A DNA stretch of 64,000 bases from Candidatus Chryseobacterium colombiense (GCA_029203185.1 CP119310.1:3664001-3728000), one strand, 5' to 3'. Counted from the stretch's first letter, positions 33,410-42,017 are shown. The notes: generated by a model not told the origin, from the sequence alone. A program made the numbers and translations.

Positions 33410-33787
33410 ATGTACTTAGTTTATTGTTTTTTGGCTTTTCTAAGCCTAAGCCTATATAATGCGACAAGGAATGTTGCAGAGGAGGATGGAGATATTCCTA
33501 CTATTTACAGAGGAGCAAATACAGTACTATTAAACTTTTGGTTTTTTCTTACAGGCTTAATAGTACCTATTATTATAATGTTTCTTTACACCAAATGGTA
33601 TTGGGCAATAATCTACGTAGTTGCAGGGTTATTGATTTCAATGGTAATGGCTAATAACTATGTGTACAAATATCAGATAGTTAGAAGACCACCATTATAC
33701 ATCCCAGGTAGAGTTGATGTCAGGCTATCATTAATTACAAGTATGATTAGTATTATCTTGCTTATTGTTCTGATAGCATGGTATTAG
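33410..33787 (+). CDS. Island membrane protein, unknown, 125 residues
   Basis: Three or four hydrophobic segments (about 1-17, 40-60, 64-82, 106-124) separated by short polar loops, including NVAEEDGDIPTIYRG. No family recognised. Overall layout (polytopic, single helix, polytopic) of this and the two previous genes suggests a membrane complex, but there is no motif that names its job. Confidence 0.6.
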   Translation: MYLVYCFLAFLSLSLYNATRNVAEEDGDIPTIYRGANTVLLNFWFFLTGLIVPIIIMFLYTKWYWAIIYVVAGLLISMVMANNYVYKYQIVRRPPLYIPGRVDVRLSLITSMISIILLIVLIAWY

Positions 33788-33845
33788 AAGTTATTCATAC
33801 AGTGTCCCAGGTAATGTTGACTTTGGTGAAAACCTTAAAAAGAGC

Positions 33846-34205
33846 ATGTTTACCATAATAACTGCCTCTACATTCTTCCTTAGTAACAGTATTGTAACCT
33901 GGGAACTGAACAGAGGTAAGTTATACATCTGTCAGATATACAGCAGATTTAATGATGAAACTTATCAGAAACCTTATGTTAATCAAATTCTTAAAGATGA
34001 TAACAAGGTATTTCATGACTGGATTAATTGTGACATCTTAGTCCCAGGTAACCTCATTCCTAGCTTTAATAAAGCTGAGGAAATAAAATCAAAGGTGGAT
34101 ATATGGAAGCTACAGAATGCAGACCAATTCTTGCAGAATACGAATAATAAACCTTTTGATAAACAACAATCAGCAACCTCTAATAAGGTAGCTTTAACTA
34201 TCTAA
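33846..34205 (+). CDS. Island protein, unknown, 119 residues
   Basis: A polar protein after a mildly hydrophobic start (MFTIITASTFFLSNSIV). Contains KLYICQIYSRFNDETYQKPYVNQILKDDNKVFHDWINCDIL. No family recognised and no obvious nuclease or binding motif. A CCAGGTAA word lies in its coding region (34044) and another in the gap before it (33807). Next gene starts six bases later. Confidence in coding is moderate, from frame and spacing only. Confidence 0.5.
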   Translation: MFTIITASTFFLSNSIVTWELNRGKLYICQIYSRFNDETYQKPYVNQILKDDNKVFHDWINCDILVPGNLIPSFNKAEEIKSKVDIWKLQNADQFLQNTNNKPFDKQQSATSNKVALTI

Positions 34206-34211
34206 AAATAA

Positions 34212-34613
34212 ATGAAGAATGACATATACGAGTACCTAAAATTCAGACTGGATGATGAGCATAATGATTTCGAGTTTGAGATTATATCTGTACCTCCTTA
34301 CGAGTTCATAGAAAATAACCTGTCTTTAGTTCCTTATGAATACTTTGGAGAGATAAACGAAGTCCTTGGTTTAAAAGTAAAACAGGTGCTATTGTACTTT
34401 AATGCTGACAGGCTTATGAGGGTTGAATTAAAATACAAAGAGAATAAGGTAGAGAACCTTAAAAATAGACTAACAGAATTATTAGTCTATTTTCCTAACT
34501 CAATAACTTTGAAACTTTTCTATCATGATGAAGAGAATGTGACTACCTTAATGTATCAGAAAAGAGTACTAAACAAGTTTTATGATTTTGGGGTAACAAA
34601 AAATGTGAAATAA
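34212..34613 (+). CDS. Island protein, unknown, 133 residues
   Basis: An acidic soluble protein (IYEYLKFRLDDEHNDFEFEIISVPPYEFIENN at the start). A basic C-terminal stretch follows (YQKRVLNKFYDFGVTKNVK). No family recognised. It lies between the 33846 gene and the RadC-type gene on the same strand and is likely part of the same transcript. Confidence 0.55.
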   Translation: MKNDIYEYLKFRLDDEHNDFEFEIISVPPYEFIENNLSLVPYEYFGEINEVLGLKVKQVLLYFNADRLMRVELKYKENKVENLKNRLTELLVYFPNSITLKLFYHDEENVTTLMYQKRVLNKFYDFGVTKNVK

Positions 34614-34638
34614 GCTTCCTCACATACTCCAAAAAAAA

Positions 34639-35085
34639 ATGAATACAGAAACAACAGTATCAGAGATACAGGTAACATACCACCCCTTCAAAATATCTCA
34701 AACTAAGCTCACCATGAGCACTGATGTAATAGAAGTTATCAGAACAATCTGGGATAATAGGATAATAGAAATGCAGGAAGAGGTAAAAATACTCTTCGTA
34801 AACTCTTCAAATACTGTCATTGGTTTTTATAGTTTATCCAAAGGAGGTATTACAAGTAGCTTAGTAGATATTAGACTGATTTTATCAGTAGCGTTGAAAT
34901 GTTTAGCAACTGGATTAATATTAGTACATAACCACCCAGGTGGCAATCTTAATCCAAGTAATGCAGATTTAGCTATAGTAAAGAAGCTTAATACAGCTTG
35001 TAAGCTACTTGACATAGCTCTTCTTGACAGTATCATCATTACAAAAGAACATTATGTGAGTTTTAATGATGAAGGACTATTGTAG
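34639..35085 (+). CDS. RadC-type JAMM domain protein
   Basis: A 148-residue member of the mobile-element RadC group. The JAB/JAMM metal motif HNHPGGNLNPSNAD is at 97-110 (H-x-H-P-x-G-x4-S-x2-D), with an upstream Glu around 47-48. The N-terminal helix-hairpin-helix region of chromosomal RadC is absent. Such short RadC proteins are very common at the ends of Bacteroidota elements. Despite the name, DNA repair has not been proved for them. It is the last gene before attR. Confidence 0.88.
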   Translation: MNTETTVSEIQVTYHPFKISQTKLTMSTDVIEVIRTIWDNRIIEMQEEVKILFVNSSNTVIGFYSLSKGGITSSLVDIRLILSVALKCLATGLILVHNHPGGNLNPSNADLAIVKKLNTACKLLDIALLDSIIITKEHYVSFNDEGLL

Positions 35086-35171
35086 ATTATTTATAGCAAT
35101 AAAGGCTTAAATTTAGGCGTACCTTGATTAAGATAAATATTTAAGTTACTAAAAATCAAGATAAAATATAA

Positions 35172-35230
35172 CCTGGTTCGAGCCCAGGTGGGACCACTTT
35201 TTAAATCAAGCACTTACAGAAATGTAGGTG
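35172..35230 (+). repeat. attR: 59-bp direct repeat with tRNA 3' fragment
   Basis: Identical to 19624-19682. Contains 25 bases of the tRNA 3' end (T arm and 3' acceptor strand) followed by 34 bases that include the terminator hairpin. There is no 5' tRNA half here, so this is not a second tRNA gene. One base after the repeat differs between copies (C at 19683, T at 35231). Confidence 0.95.
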
Positions 35231-35324
35231 TTTTTTTATTTCAGCGAATTAAATTTAAATAGAATGTTTAGTTCAAAAAAACAAATTTTTAAGCAAATAA
35301 TAGATCCATTCACCGAATTATTTC

Positions 35325-35332
35325 TATTTTTG
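35325..35332 (+). promoter_or_regulatory. -7 element for the DUF4861-pelA operon
   Basis: TATTTTTG, matching TAnnTTTG, 21-28 bases before the ATG at 35353. No TTTG at the proper distance was seen. Confidence 0.5.
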
Positions 35333-35352
35333 AGAAAATAACTTTTGGAGTT

Positions 35353-36531
35353 ATGAATAAAAAATCAAAACTTGGATTAAGTTATGCAATCGTTTGCATA
35401 GGTGCAAATTTTATGAATGCACAAGTTTCTGTTCAAGTTAAAAATAATCTGAATTTTGCACGGAATGAAGTGGTTGCAGTTCCGGTGAGCCAGCTGAAGT
35501 CGTTTTTAGGGAAAAATAAAGAATCGGATCTTAGAATTAAAGATGCTCAGAATAATTACCTTATCATTCAGTGGATTGATCATAATGGAGACGAACAGCA
35601 TGATGAGCTTCTTTTTCAGACAAAAGTAGATGCGAAGAAGACCTCTTTTTATACTATCGTTGCGGACGCAAAAACTCCGGTTCCGGTAAGTAATGTGACA
35701 ACGTATTCAAGATTGGTTCCTGAACGTGCAGATGATTATACCTGGGAAAATGATAAAATTGCGTTTCGGGTATATGGTCCGAAAGGACAACAGGAAGCTT
35801 TGGCAGGAGTAAAAGGAAGTACGCTTTCGAGCGGAGTAGATATTTGGCTGAAAAGAACTGAGAAATCAATCATTAATAACTGGTACAAGGGTTATTTGAC
35901 GGATTCAATGTATTATCACAGAGATACGAGAGGAGAAGGCTATGATCCTTATCAGGTAGGAGATAGTCGCGGAACCGGAGGAATTGGAATATGGAAAGAT
36001 GGTAAGCTTCAGGTTTCCCAAAACTTTGTTATGTCAAAAACGATTGCAGAAGGTCCGTTGAGAACGGTTTTTGAATTAACTTATAATCCGTGGAGTGAAT
36101 TTGGAGTTAAAGAAACGAAGCGAATTTCTTTGGATTTAGGTTCTAATTTTTCAAAATTTGAATCGACTTTTGAAGCTGAAAAACAGGTTCCGAATTATAC
36201 GATCGGAATTACGCTTCATAAGAATGAAGGAGAAGCAAAATTGAATAATAAGAACGGATATTACCTTCATTGGGAAAAAATTGATGATGCTTTTGTGGGG
36301 GAAGGAATAGTTGTTGATCCTCAGATTGTAAAAAAATCAATTGCTTTTACATCTGAAATTTCGGATCAGAGTAATTTGTTGGTCATTACAAAACCTCAGA
36401 AAAAACTGATTTATTATGCCGGATTTGCTTGGCAGAAAAGCGGACAGATTCAAACACAAAAAGATTGGGAAGATATTTTGGAAAAACAAGCTCAGATTAT
36501 AGCAAATCCTTTAGAGATAAAGGTTAAATAA
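35353..36531 (+). CDS. DUF4861 family secreted protein of the pectin locus
   Basis: A 392-residue protein with a signal peptide ending MNAQ. Its body (VPVSQL near 43, YSRLVPERADDYTWENDKIAFRVYGP near 120, GVDIWLKRTEKSIINNWYKG, YHRDTRGEGYDPYQVGDSRGTGGIGIW) matches DUF4861, a family found next to pectin-degrading enzymes in Bacteroidota. No activity is known to me; a lyase-like or carbohydrate-binding fold is possible. It is followed 10 bases later by the PL10 lyase. A LacI-type palindrome lies inside its first codons at 35383-35400. Confidence 0.8.
   Translation: MNKKSKLGLSYAIVCIGANFMNAQVSVQVKNNLNFARNEVVAVPVSQLKSFLGKNKESDLRIKDAQNNYLIIQWIDHNGDEQHDELLFQTKVDAKKTSFYTIVADAKTPVPVSNVTTYSRLVPERADDYTWENDKIAFRVYGPKGQQEALAGVKGSTLSSGVDIWLKRTEKSIINNWYKGYLTDSMYYHRDTRGEGYDPYQVGDSRGTGGIGIWKDGKLQVSQNFVMSKTIAEGPLRTVFELTYNPWSEFGVKETKRISLDLGSNFSKFESTFEAEKQVPNYTIGITLHKNEGEAKLNNKNGYYLHWEKIDDAFVGEGIVVDPQIVKKSIAFTSEISDQSNLLVITKPQKKLIYYAGFAWQKSGQIQTQKDWEDILEKQAQIIANPLEIKVK
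35383..35400. promoter_or_regulatory. Palindrome of LacI type at the start of the DUF4861 gene
   Basis: TATGCAATCGTTTGCATA, a near-perfect 18-base palindrome with central CG, matching the core of the sites before susC and kduI. It lies in codons 11-16, downstream of the promoter, a place where a LacI-type repressor could act as roadblock. Could be coincidence within the signal-peptide codons. Confidence 0.45.
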
Positions 36532-36541
36532 TATTTTAAGG

Positions 36542-37564
36542 ATGAATTTGAAAATATACGTATTCGCTTTTGGGTTAACTGCCGTTAACCTTTCCGCTCA
36601 GGTAAAAGATACCTTAGCCGAAAAAATGTTGATCTATCAGCTTCCGATCGGAGGTTGGGGAAAGCAGCTGGAAGATAAATCTGTGGTCAATTACAGTTTG
36701 CCTCTGGATAAAGATCTTTTAAGAAAGATAAAATCTACAGGTGATGATCATGCTACCATCGACAATAATGCGACTTCTAAAGAAATTAATGCTTTGATTA
36801 AGGCTTATTCGACGACAAAAAATCCTGAATATCTGAAAGCAGCGGAAAAAGGGATTAGTTATCTTCTTTTAATGCAATACAAAAATGGAGGTTTTCCTCA
36901 ATATTATCCGAATACAGGGTTATACAGAAAGCAGGTAACGTATAATGATAACGCGATGATCAATGCTTTGACGGTTTTGTATAATGTTGCGGAAGGGAAA
37001 AATGATTTCGATGTAGTTAATTCAAAATTAAAAGAGAAGTCAAAAGATGCGGTCAAAAGAGGGATTGACTGTATTTTAAAAACCCAGGTTATACAGAAAG
37101 GACTTCCGGCGATTTGGGGAGATCAATACAACGAGGTTACTTTACAGCCGGACAAGGCACGAGCTTTTGAGCCTGTTTCTTTAGCTACAGGTGAATCTGT
37201 TGGGATTGTAAGGTTTTTAATGCTTCAACCGGTAACTCAGGACATCGAAAAATCTATAAAATCTGCTGTAAAATGGTTTAAACAAAATAAAATTGAAGGT
37301 TACCGCTATAATGTTTCAAAGGTCAATGGAAAAGCTGTCCGAACGTTGACAGAAGATAAAAACTCTGTGATCTGGGCCAGATTTTATGATATAGATAATA
37401 ACAGACCTATTTTTGGTGATCGTGACGGAAGTGTAAAGTATAATTACAATGAAGTTTCAGAGGAAAGAAGAAACGGGTACAGTTGGTATGGAGATTTTGC
37501 GGAGAAGCTTCTGGATAAAGAATATCCTAAATGGCTGAAAAAAAATAATATTTCTGATCATTAA
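36542..37564 (+). CDS. pelA: Pectate lyase, family PL10
   Basis: A 340-residue secreted lyase with a signal peptide (MNLKIYVFAFGLTAVNLSAQ). PL10 features are the helical-barrel repeats ATIDNNATSKEINALIKAYSTT, AAEKGISYLLLMQYKNGGFPQYYP, YNDNAMINALTVLYNVA, and PAIWGDQYNEVTLQPDKARAFEPVSLATGESVGIVRFLM. The DRDGSVKYN and ERRNGYSWYG segments follow towards the end. It cuts homogalacturonan by beta-elimination. It is in one operon with the DUF4861 gene and converges with the PL1 gene across a strong terminator. Confidence 0.93.
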   Translation: MNLKIYVFAFGLTAVNLSAQVKDTLAEKMLIYQLPIGGWGKQLEDKSVVNYSLPLDKDLLRKIKSTGDDHATIDNNATSKEINALIKAYSTTKNPEYLKAAEKGISYLLLMQYKNGGFPQYYPNTGLYRKQVTYNDNAMINALTVLYNVAEGKNDFDVVNSKLKEKSKDAVKRGIDCILKTQVIQKGLPAIWGDQYNEVTLQPDKARAFEPVSLATGESVGIVRFLMLQPVTQDIEKSIKSAVKWFKQNKIEGYRYNVSKVNGKAVRTLTEDKNSVIWARFYDIDNNRPIFGDRDGSVKYNYNEVSEERRNGYSWYGDFAEKLLDKEYPKWLKKNNISDH

Positions 37565-37598
37565 TTTTGCAGATCATTAAACAAATTACAAGTTAAAT

Positions 37599-37631
37599 AA
37601 AAAAGACCGAGATATTTCTCAGTCTTTTTTT
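37599..37631. terminator. Bidirectional terminator between PL10 and PL1 genes
   Basis: AAAGAC-C-GAGA pairs with TCTC-A-GTCTTT around a TATT loop, with A-run on the left and T-run on the right, between two convergent genes. Confidence 0.85.
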
Positions 37632-37646
37632 ATTTAAATTATTTAA

Positions 37647-38765
37647 TTATAATGAATTACAGATATTTCCTGTAAGGGTAGCTCCTGCATTGGCTGTTAC
37701 ATCAGACTTTACAGAAGATAGTGATAAAGTTGGGATAGAATACGGTGGTGTAAATGCCGTTCCGCTTCCTGCCGTATTTCCTGTAACATTGGTAAATGTA
37801 TTGTTTGAGGTAACAGTTACTGCGGTGTATCCACTCATTAAATTGATAGGCTCTTTTACATTTTCAAAAACGTTTCCATCTACACGAATGTTGGCCTGAA
37901 CTCCTGCTGCAATACATTTATTGCTTACGGTACTGTTGAAGTAGCTGTTCACAATATGTATTTTTCCAAACCTTACTCTCGGCATACGCTCTCTGCAGCC
38001 CGGAGCCCACCAGCAACGAACAAAGGTTACATTCAGTTTTCCTGCATCTGTTGTGGAAGTATCGCTTGATCCGATAAGGTTGGAAAATCTGTGATCATCT
38101 GTCCCTCCTGAACCACCCGGCTTTGGAGCTTTCAAATAATGGAATTTAGTATAAGAAACTGTTATAAAATCCGACTTGTTTTTGATGTCAAAATTTCCGT
38201 CAACGCCGTCTCTGAATTCACAGTGATCGATCCAGACATTTCTGCAATCGTCTAAAATAGCGTTGTCCCAACCGTCTGTGTCGTACGCTCCCGGTCCTTC
38301 AAAAATAAGATTTCGGATAACGATATTGTCACATCTTTTAATATTGAGAATTCCTGATCCGTCTTTTGTCTGGTCTGTTGAAACCAGTTTGGCTCCACTG
38401 GTTCCGTAAATTGTTTTTCCGGATTGATCCTGAAATGAGATGCGCGCTGTGACAGTAATGGTTCCTGTTACTTTAATGACTTTCACCGCTGTATTTTCGA
38501 TGGCTGCTTTTAATTGAGCATACGTAGTTACAGTTGTTTCGGCTGCAGTTCCACCACCGGTTGTCCCTCCGTTTTGAGAAGCCCATCCGGGTGCAACGCA
38601 GTCGGCTAAAGGAACGACCGCATTCGTCTGAAGAATGTCATTCGTAATAAGGGAGTTTGGATTTTCCGTTACGTCGGTTCTGATGTCTTCCTGCCCGCAT
38701 CCGGTTAAGGCAAAAACTGAACTCAGGGCTACCGTCAGAAAGGCAGCTTTACATGTTGTTTTCAT
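37647..38765 (-). CDS. Pectate lyase, family PL1, lipoprotein
   Basis: A 372-residue parallel beta-helix lyase. The signal peptide ends in a lipobox (LTGCGQ), so it is probably surface or periplasmic lipid-anchored. PL1 signatures are NIVIRNLIFEGPGAYDTDGWDNAILDDCRNVWIDHCEFRDGVDGNFDI and the catalytic-site segment CRERMPRVRFGKIHIVNSYF around residue 258, with Arg of RxPxxR. It acts on polygalacturonate. A LacI-type site lies 116 bases upstream. It is convergent with the PL10 gene. Confidence 0.95.
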   Translation of the reverse strand: MKTTCKAAFLTVALSSVFALTGCGQEDIRTDVTENPNSLITNDILQTNAVVPLADCVAPGWASQNGGTTGGGTAAETTVTTYAQLKAAIENTAVKVIKVTGTITVTARISFQDQSGKTIYGTSGAKLVSTDQTKDGSGILNIKRCDNIVIRNLIFEGPGAYDTDGWDNAILDDCRNVWIDHCEFRDGVDGNFDIKNKSDFITVSYTKFHYLKAPKPGGSGGTDDHRFSNLIGSSDTSTTDAGKLNVTFVRCWWAPGCRERMPRVRFGKIHIVNSYFNSTVSNKCIAAGVQANIRVDGNVFENVKEPINLMSGYTAVTVTSNNTFTNVTGNTAGSGTAFTPPYSIPTLSLSSVKSDVTANAGATLTGNICNSL

Positions 38766-38880
38766 AGTAGTAATTTGTTATTGTTTGATTACGAATTAAA
38801 ATTACATAATTAATATTTAAATGTTTTATATTTTAATATATTAATATTTATATAATTATAATATTATTAATTTAATTAAT

Positions 38881-38894
38881 TCAATCGGTTGCAT
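38881..38894 (-). promoter_or_regulatory. LacI-type operator before the PL1 gene
   Basis: On the minus strand TGCAACCGATTGAA, matching the TGCAATCGATTG core of the susC/kduI sites except for one base. It lies upstream of the PL1 start in a very AT-rich promoter region. Confidence 0.55.
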
Positions 38895-39327
38895 TTTGTT
38901 TTTAATTCAAAAAAATTAAATAATTAGGTTTTTGTAAATGAAATCCCTGAATAACCCAATATTTGTAGAAAATAATCTGTATATTTTTGAGTTATATGGA
39001 AAATTTACATTTTATTATGTGCTAAATAGTATTTAAATCATTTCTGAAGTTAGCCCAAGCAATGTGGAACTTTAATAGAAAATAGTAGGCTGGAAACTAA
39101 AAACTTTTTGAATTTAGATATAAACACTTTAAAAGCTAGAATAATTTTTTTTAACGCAAAGTTTTTATTTTGCTGCTGCTTAATGAAGTGAGCTAAGAAT
39201 CAATAGGTTGATTTGGCGAAGTGATCGTAATAGCTTCGAGATGCAAATTTATTTGCCTTTGCTTTCTAGAATAATCTGTAGGTTAACTATTAATCTTTGA
39301 GTATAAAAAATACAAGAAGGTAAAAAA
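38895..39327. other. Non-coding AT-rich stretch with degenerate repeat
   Basis: About 430 bases with no convincing frame on either strand, between the PL1 promoter and the 3' end of the GH95 gene. It has a degenerate inverted arrangement (CTAGAATAATTTTTTTTAAC at 39138 and CTTTCTAGAATAATC near 39265) with TTTTAACGCAAAG, which resembles decayed copies of the intergenic repeats further right. Confidence 0.4.
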
Positions 39328-41802
39328 TTATTTTCCTTCAAAAATATAGATTCCTCCTTTTTCTGTACTCAAATCAAAAACCTGAGTTTCGGGAACAGGA
39401 TAGCCTTTCAACTGAGCTTTTTCGGAAACCAGAGGAGTTTTAATAGAATTAATCTGATAATATTCATTTGGGTTTTCTCCTGTTGCCGGCTTTACGTTCG
39501 TTTTAGATTTTAAAGCAATTCCTTTTGCAATTCTGATTCTAGCATTACCACCCAACGCAGATTTTACAACCAGTTTGGTCAGTTGAGCATCTTTCCAGTC
39601 GATATCAATTTCAAAACCTCCTCTTGCTTTTAATCCTTTTACCGAGCCGTTTGGTAAGGCATCAGGAAGTGCAGGTAAAATATAAAGATAACCGTCATAA
39701 CTTTGCAGCAACATTTCTGCAATTCCTGAAGTACAGCCAAAATTTCCATCGATCTGGAACGGAGGATGTGCATCCAGAAGATTCGGGTAGGTTCCTCCTG
39801 ATTCTCCTTTATTATCTAGAGGAGCGGGTGTCAGTTGGTCTGAAATTAATTTAAAAGCACGGTTTCCGTCCAATAATCTGGCCCACCAATTCACTTTCCA
39901 GCCCATCGACCAGCCCGTAGATTTATCGCCTCTGTAGGTCATCGAGTTTTTAGCAGCTTCCGTCAGATCCGGGTTTCTGAAAGGAGAAATTTGTCCGGAA
40001 GGAAAAAGGCCGTACAAATGCGAAATATGTCTGTGTTTGTCATCTGTTCTATCCATATCTTTTAGCCATTCCTGCAGTTGGGCATATTGCCCGATCTGCA
40101 TAGGCGGAAGTTTGTTTAAAGCCAATTTCACCTTATCCGAAAGATTTTGTTCTTCATTTAAAATTTTTGAAGCGTTAATGAAATTATTAAAAACATCAAA
40201 GACCAACTGATTGTCCATTGTTGTTCCCGCTGTAATCCCCACATCTTTCATATAGGTGTTTTCGGGAGACATGGAAGGAGAAACAACGAGGTATTGTTTT
40301 GTGAGATCCTGCTGAAGAACATCAAGGTAAAATAAAGCACAGCCTTTTAAAGCTGCATAATTTTTCTTCAGGAATTCTTTATCTCCGGTGTATTGATAAT
40401 GATTCCAGATATGCTGTGTGAGCCATGCGCCGCCCATAGGCCACATTCCGTAGAAACCGCCGTCAACGATTCCCGTGATTCTCCATAAATCAGTATTGTG
40501 ATGGGTATTCCAGCCTCTTGCATGGTACATTTCTTTGGCAGATTCCTGTCCGGTTACCGACAGATCTTGGATCATATCAAATAAAGGCCCGTGCATTTCG
40601 CTGAGGTTGGTGTTTTCTGCAGGCCAGTAATTCATCTCAGTATTAATATTGACGGTATATTTACTGTCCCAAGCAGGATGAAGTTGGTAATTCCAGATTC
40701 CCTGAAGGTTTGCGGGCTGAGTTCCCGGCTGTGATGACGAAATCAAAAGATAACGTCCGAACTGAAAGTATAGTGCTACTAAATCAGGATCACTTGAGGT
40801 TCCAAATTCTTTAATTCTGATATCTGTTGTCTTTTTTGCCTGTTCGGTAGTTCCCAGATCCAAGCTTACACGCTTAAAATATTTTTGGTATTTTTCAATG
40901 TGAGCCTTTAATTCTGCATCATATTTTTTATTTAAAGCAGATTGTAAATATTCCGAAACTCTTACATCAGGATTTGCCGAAAGATCATTATAATTTTTGA
41001 AATTTGTAGCAATAGAGATATAAATTACCACTTCATCCGCTCCGGAAATTTCCAGTTTATCTTTTGATGAGGTTAGTTTTCCGCCTTTTAATACCGGAAA
41101 AGCGACTGTCTTAAAATTAATTTTCCCAGTTTTATTGGCCATCGATGAACTTGTTCCATTGATCACCAGCTGATTTTTCTCTGTGAAAATAGATTTTTGC
41201 AAGTGTGGAGTGGAAGCGTTGATGGAAAAGTTTAAGTTTCCTTTTTTACTAGAAGAGAGCTTGATTATAATCACATTATCGGCAAAAGACGAGAAAATGT
41301 CACGCTTAAAAGTCACTCCGTTTACATCGTAAGAAACTGTGCTTACTGCTTTTTCAATATCTAAAGTTCGGCTGTAGTTTTTAAAATTTTCATGATCTTT
41401 GAAATCTAAAAAAAGATCCCCCATCGTCTGGTACGGCATTCCGTAATTTAAATCTTTCGGAGCCTGCCTTGGATAGGTTCTATTGGACACATTCTGAGCT
41501 TCCTGAAATTTACTTTCATTTAACAGTTTTCTGATTTTCTGTATGCTGTCGAATGTGTTTTTCGGAACATTATTTCCGGGTTCTCCTGCCCAGATTGTTT
41601 CTTCATTCAATTGAAGATGTTCTTTTGAAGCTCCTCCGAAAACCATAGCTCCTAATCTTCCGTTTCCAATAGGCAAGGCTTCGTTCCAGTTTTCTGCAGG
41701 TTTGTTGTAGATCAGTTTTAAATTCTGCTGTGCGTGTACTGAAACGGAAATAATCGTTCCGAAAGCCAGTAAGAATATTTTATGTTGGATGATTTTCAGC
41801 AT
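39328..41802 (-). CDS. Glycoside hydrolase family 95 (alpha-L-fucosidase/galactosidase type)
   Basis: From the ATG at 41802 (MLKIIQHKIFLLAFGTIISVSVHAQ signal peptide), an 824-residue GH95 enzyme. The reading from 41838 adds 12 residues ahead of a good signal peptide. It begins with the family N-terminal domain LKLIYNKPAENWNEALPIGNGRLGAMVFGG...LQLNEETIWAG. The catalytic (alpha/alpha)6 region has NTEMNYWPAENTNLSEMHGPLFD, GWNTHHNTDLWR and DGNFGCTSGIAEMLLQSYDG. GH95 members cleave alpha-1,2-L-fucose or alpha-L-galactose; in a pectin locus either side-chain activity is possible. Confidence 0.93.
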   Translation of the reverse strand: MLKIIQHKIFLLAFGTIISVSVHAQQNLKLIYNKPAENWNEALPIGNGRLGAMVFGGASKEHLQLNEETIWAGEPGNNVPKNTFDSIQKIRKLLNESKFQEAQNVSNRTYPRQAPKDLNYGMPYQTMGDLFLDFKDHENFKNYSRTLDIEKAVSTVSYDVNGVTFKRDIFSSFADNVIIIKLSSSKKGNLNFSINASTPHLQKSIFTEKNQLVINGTSSSMANKTGKINFKTVAFPVLKGGKLTSSKDKLEISGADEVVIYISIATNFKNYNDLSANPDVRVSEYLQSALNKKYDAELKAHIEKYQKYFKRVSLDLGTTEQAKKTTDIRIKEFGTSSDPDLVALYFQFGRYLLISSSQPGTQPANLQGIWNYQLHPAWDSKYTVNINTEMNYWPAENTNLSEMHGPLFDMIQDLSVTGQESAKEMYHARGWNTHHNTDLWRITGIVDGGFYGMWPMGGAWLTQHIWNHYQYTGDKEFLKKNYAALKGCALFYLDVLQQDLTKQYLVVSPSMSPENTYMKDVGITAGTTMDNQLVFDVFNNFINASKILNEEQNLSDKVKLALNKLPPMQIGQYAQLQEWLKDMDRTDDKHRHISHLYGLFPSGQISPFRNPDLTEAAKNSMTYRGDKSTGWSMGWKVNWWARLLDGNRAFKLISDQLTPAPLDNKGESGGTYPNLLDAHPPFQIDGNFGCTSGIAEMLLQSYDGYLYILPALPDALPNGSVKGLKARGGFEIDIDWKDAQLTKLVVKSALGGNARIRIAKGIALKSKTNVKPATGENPNEYYQINSIKTPLVSEKAQLKGYPVPETQVFDLSTEKGGIYIFEGK

Positions 41803-41824
41803 TTTGTTAATTAAAGTATTTTTG

Positions 41825-41996
41825 TTGGCTAATCGCAAAGGCGCAAAGATTGTTTATCTTAAATATCGTTTTTAAGGCGCAAGAAAATCAAAGATTTTCA
41901 GCAAAATATTGAGTGTTAAATTTTATCGAAGATAAAATATTTGCGTCTTTAAAATATGAACCGTGTAAACTTCTTTGCGCCTTTGCGATTAATCAA
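41825..41996. repeat. Long intergenic inverted repeat, family A, copy 1
   Basis: Outer arms TTGGCTAATCGCAAAGGCGC... and ...CTTTGCGCCTTTGCGATTAA are near-exact complements. Inner arms AAGGCGCAAG and a partner rich in TTGCGTCTT also pair. Total about 172 bases, between the acetyl-esterase gene and GH95. Related to 46565-46734 and 48434-48602. Confidence 0.8.
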
Positions 41997-42017
41997 GATA
42001 TAATTATTAATTGTCCA

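Larger units (their letters stand above)
19624..35230. mobile_element. Integrated genomic island in a tRNA gene
   Basis: A 15.5-kb element lies between two perfect 59-bp direct repeats, one at the tRNA 3' end and one at its right edge. It encodes a tyrosine recombinase next to attL and backbone genes seen in other Bacteroidota elements (SF2 helicase-like, Sak4-like ATPase, DUF3871, RadC-type protein). It also carries an XRE repressor with operator, and a four-gene cargo operon of opposite orientation. Excision by recombination of the repeats would release a 15,548-bp circle and leave an intact tRNA. I see no relaxase, no type IV secretion genes and no phage structural genes. It could be a mobilisable element, a phage satellite or a decayed element. 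Confidence 0.92.

Noticed and set aside
35172..35196. Possible second tRNA gene at the right end of the element
   Set aside because: Only the 3' 25 bases of the tRNA are present, with no D or anticodon arm; it is the attR copy.
41803..41838. Longer start for the GH95 gene
   Set aside because: The added residues precede a good signal peptide and overlap the family A repeat; the ATG at 41802 is preferred.
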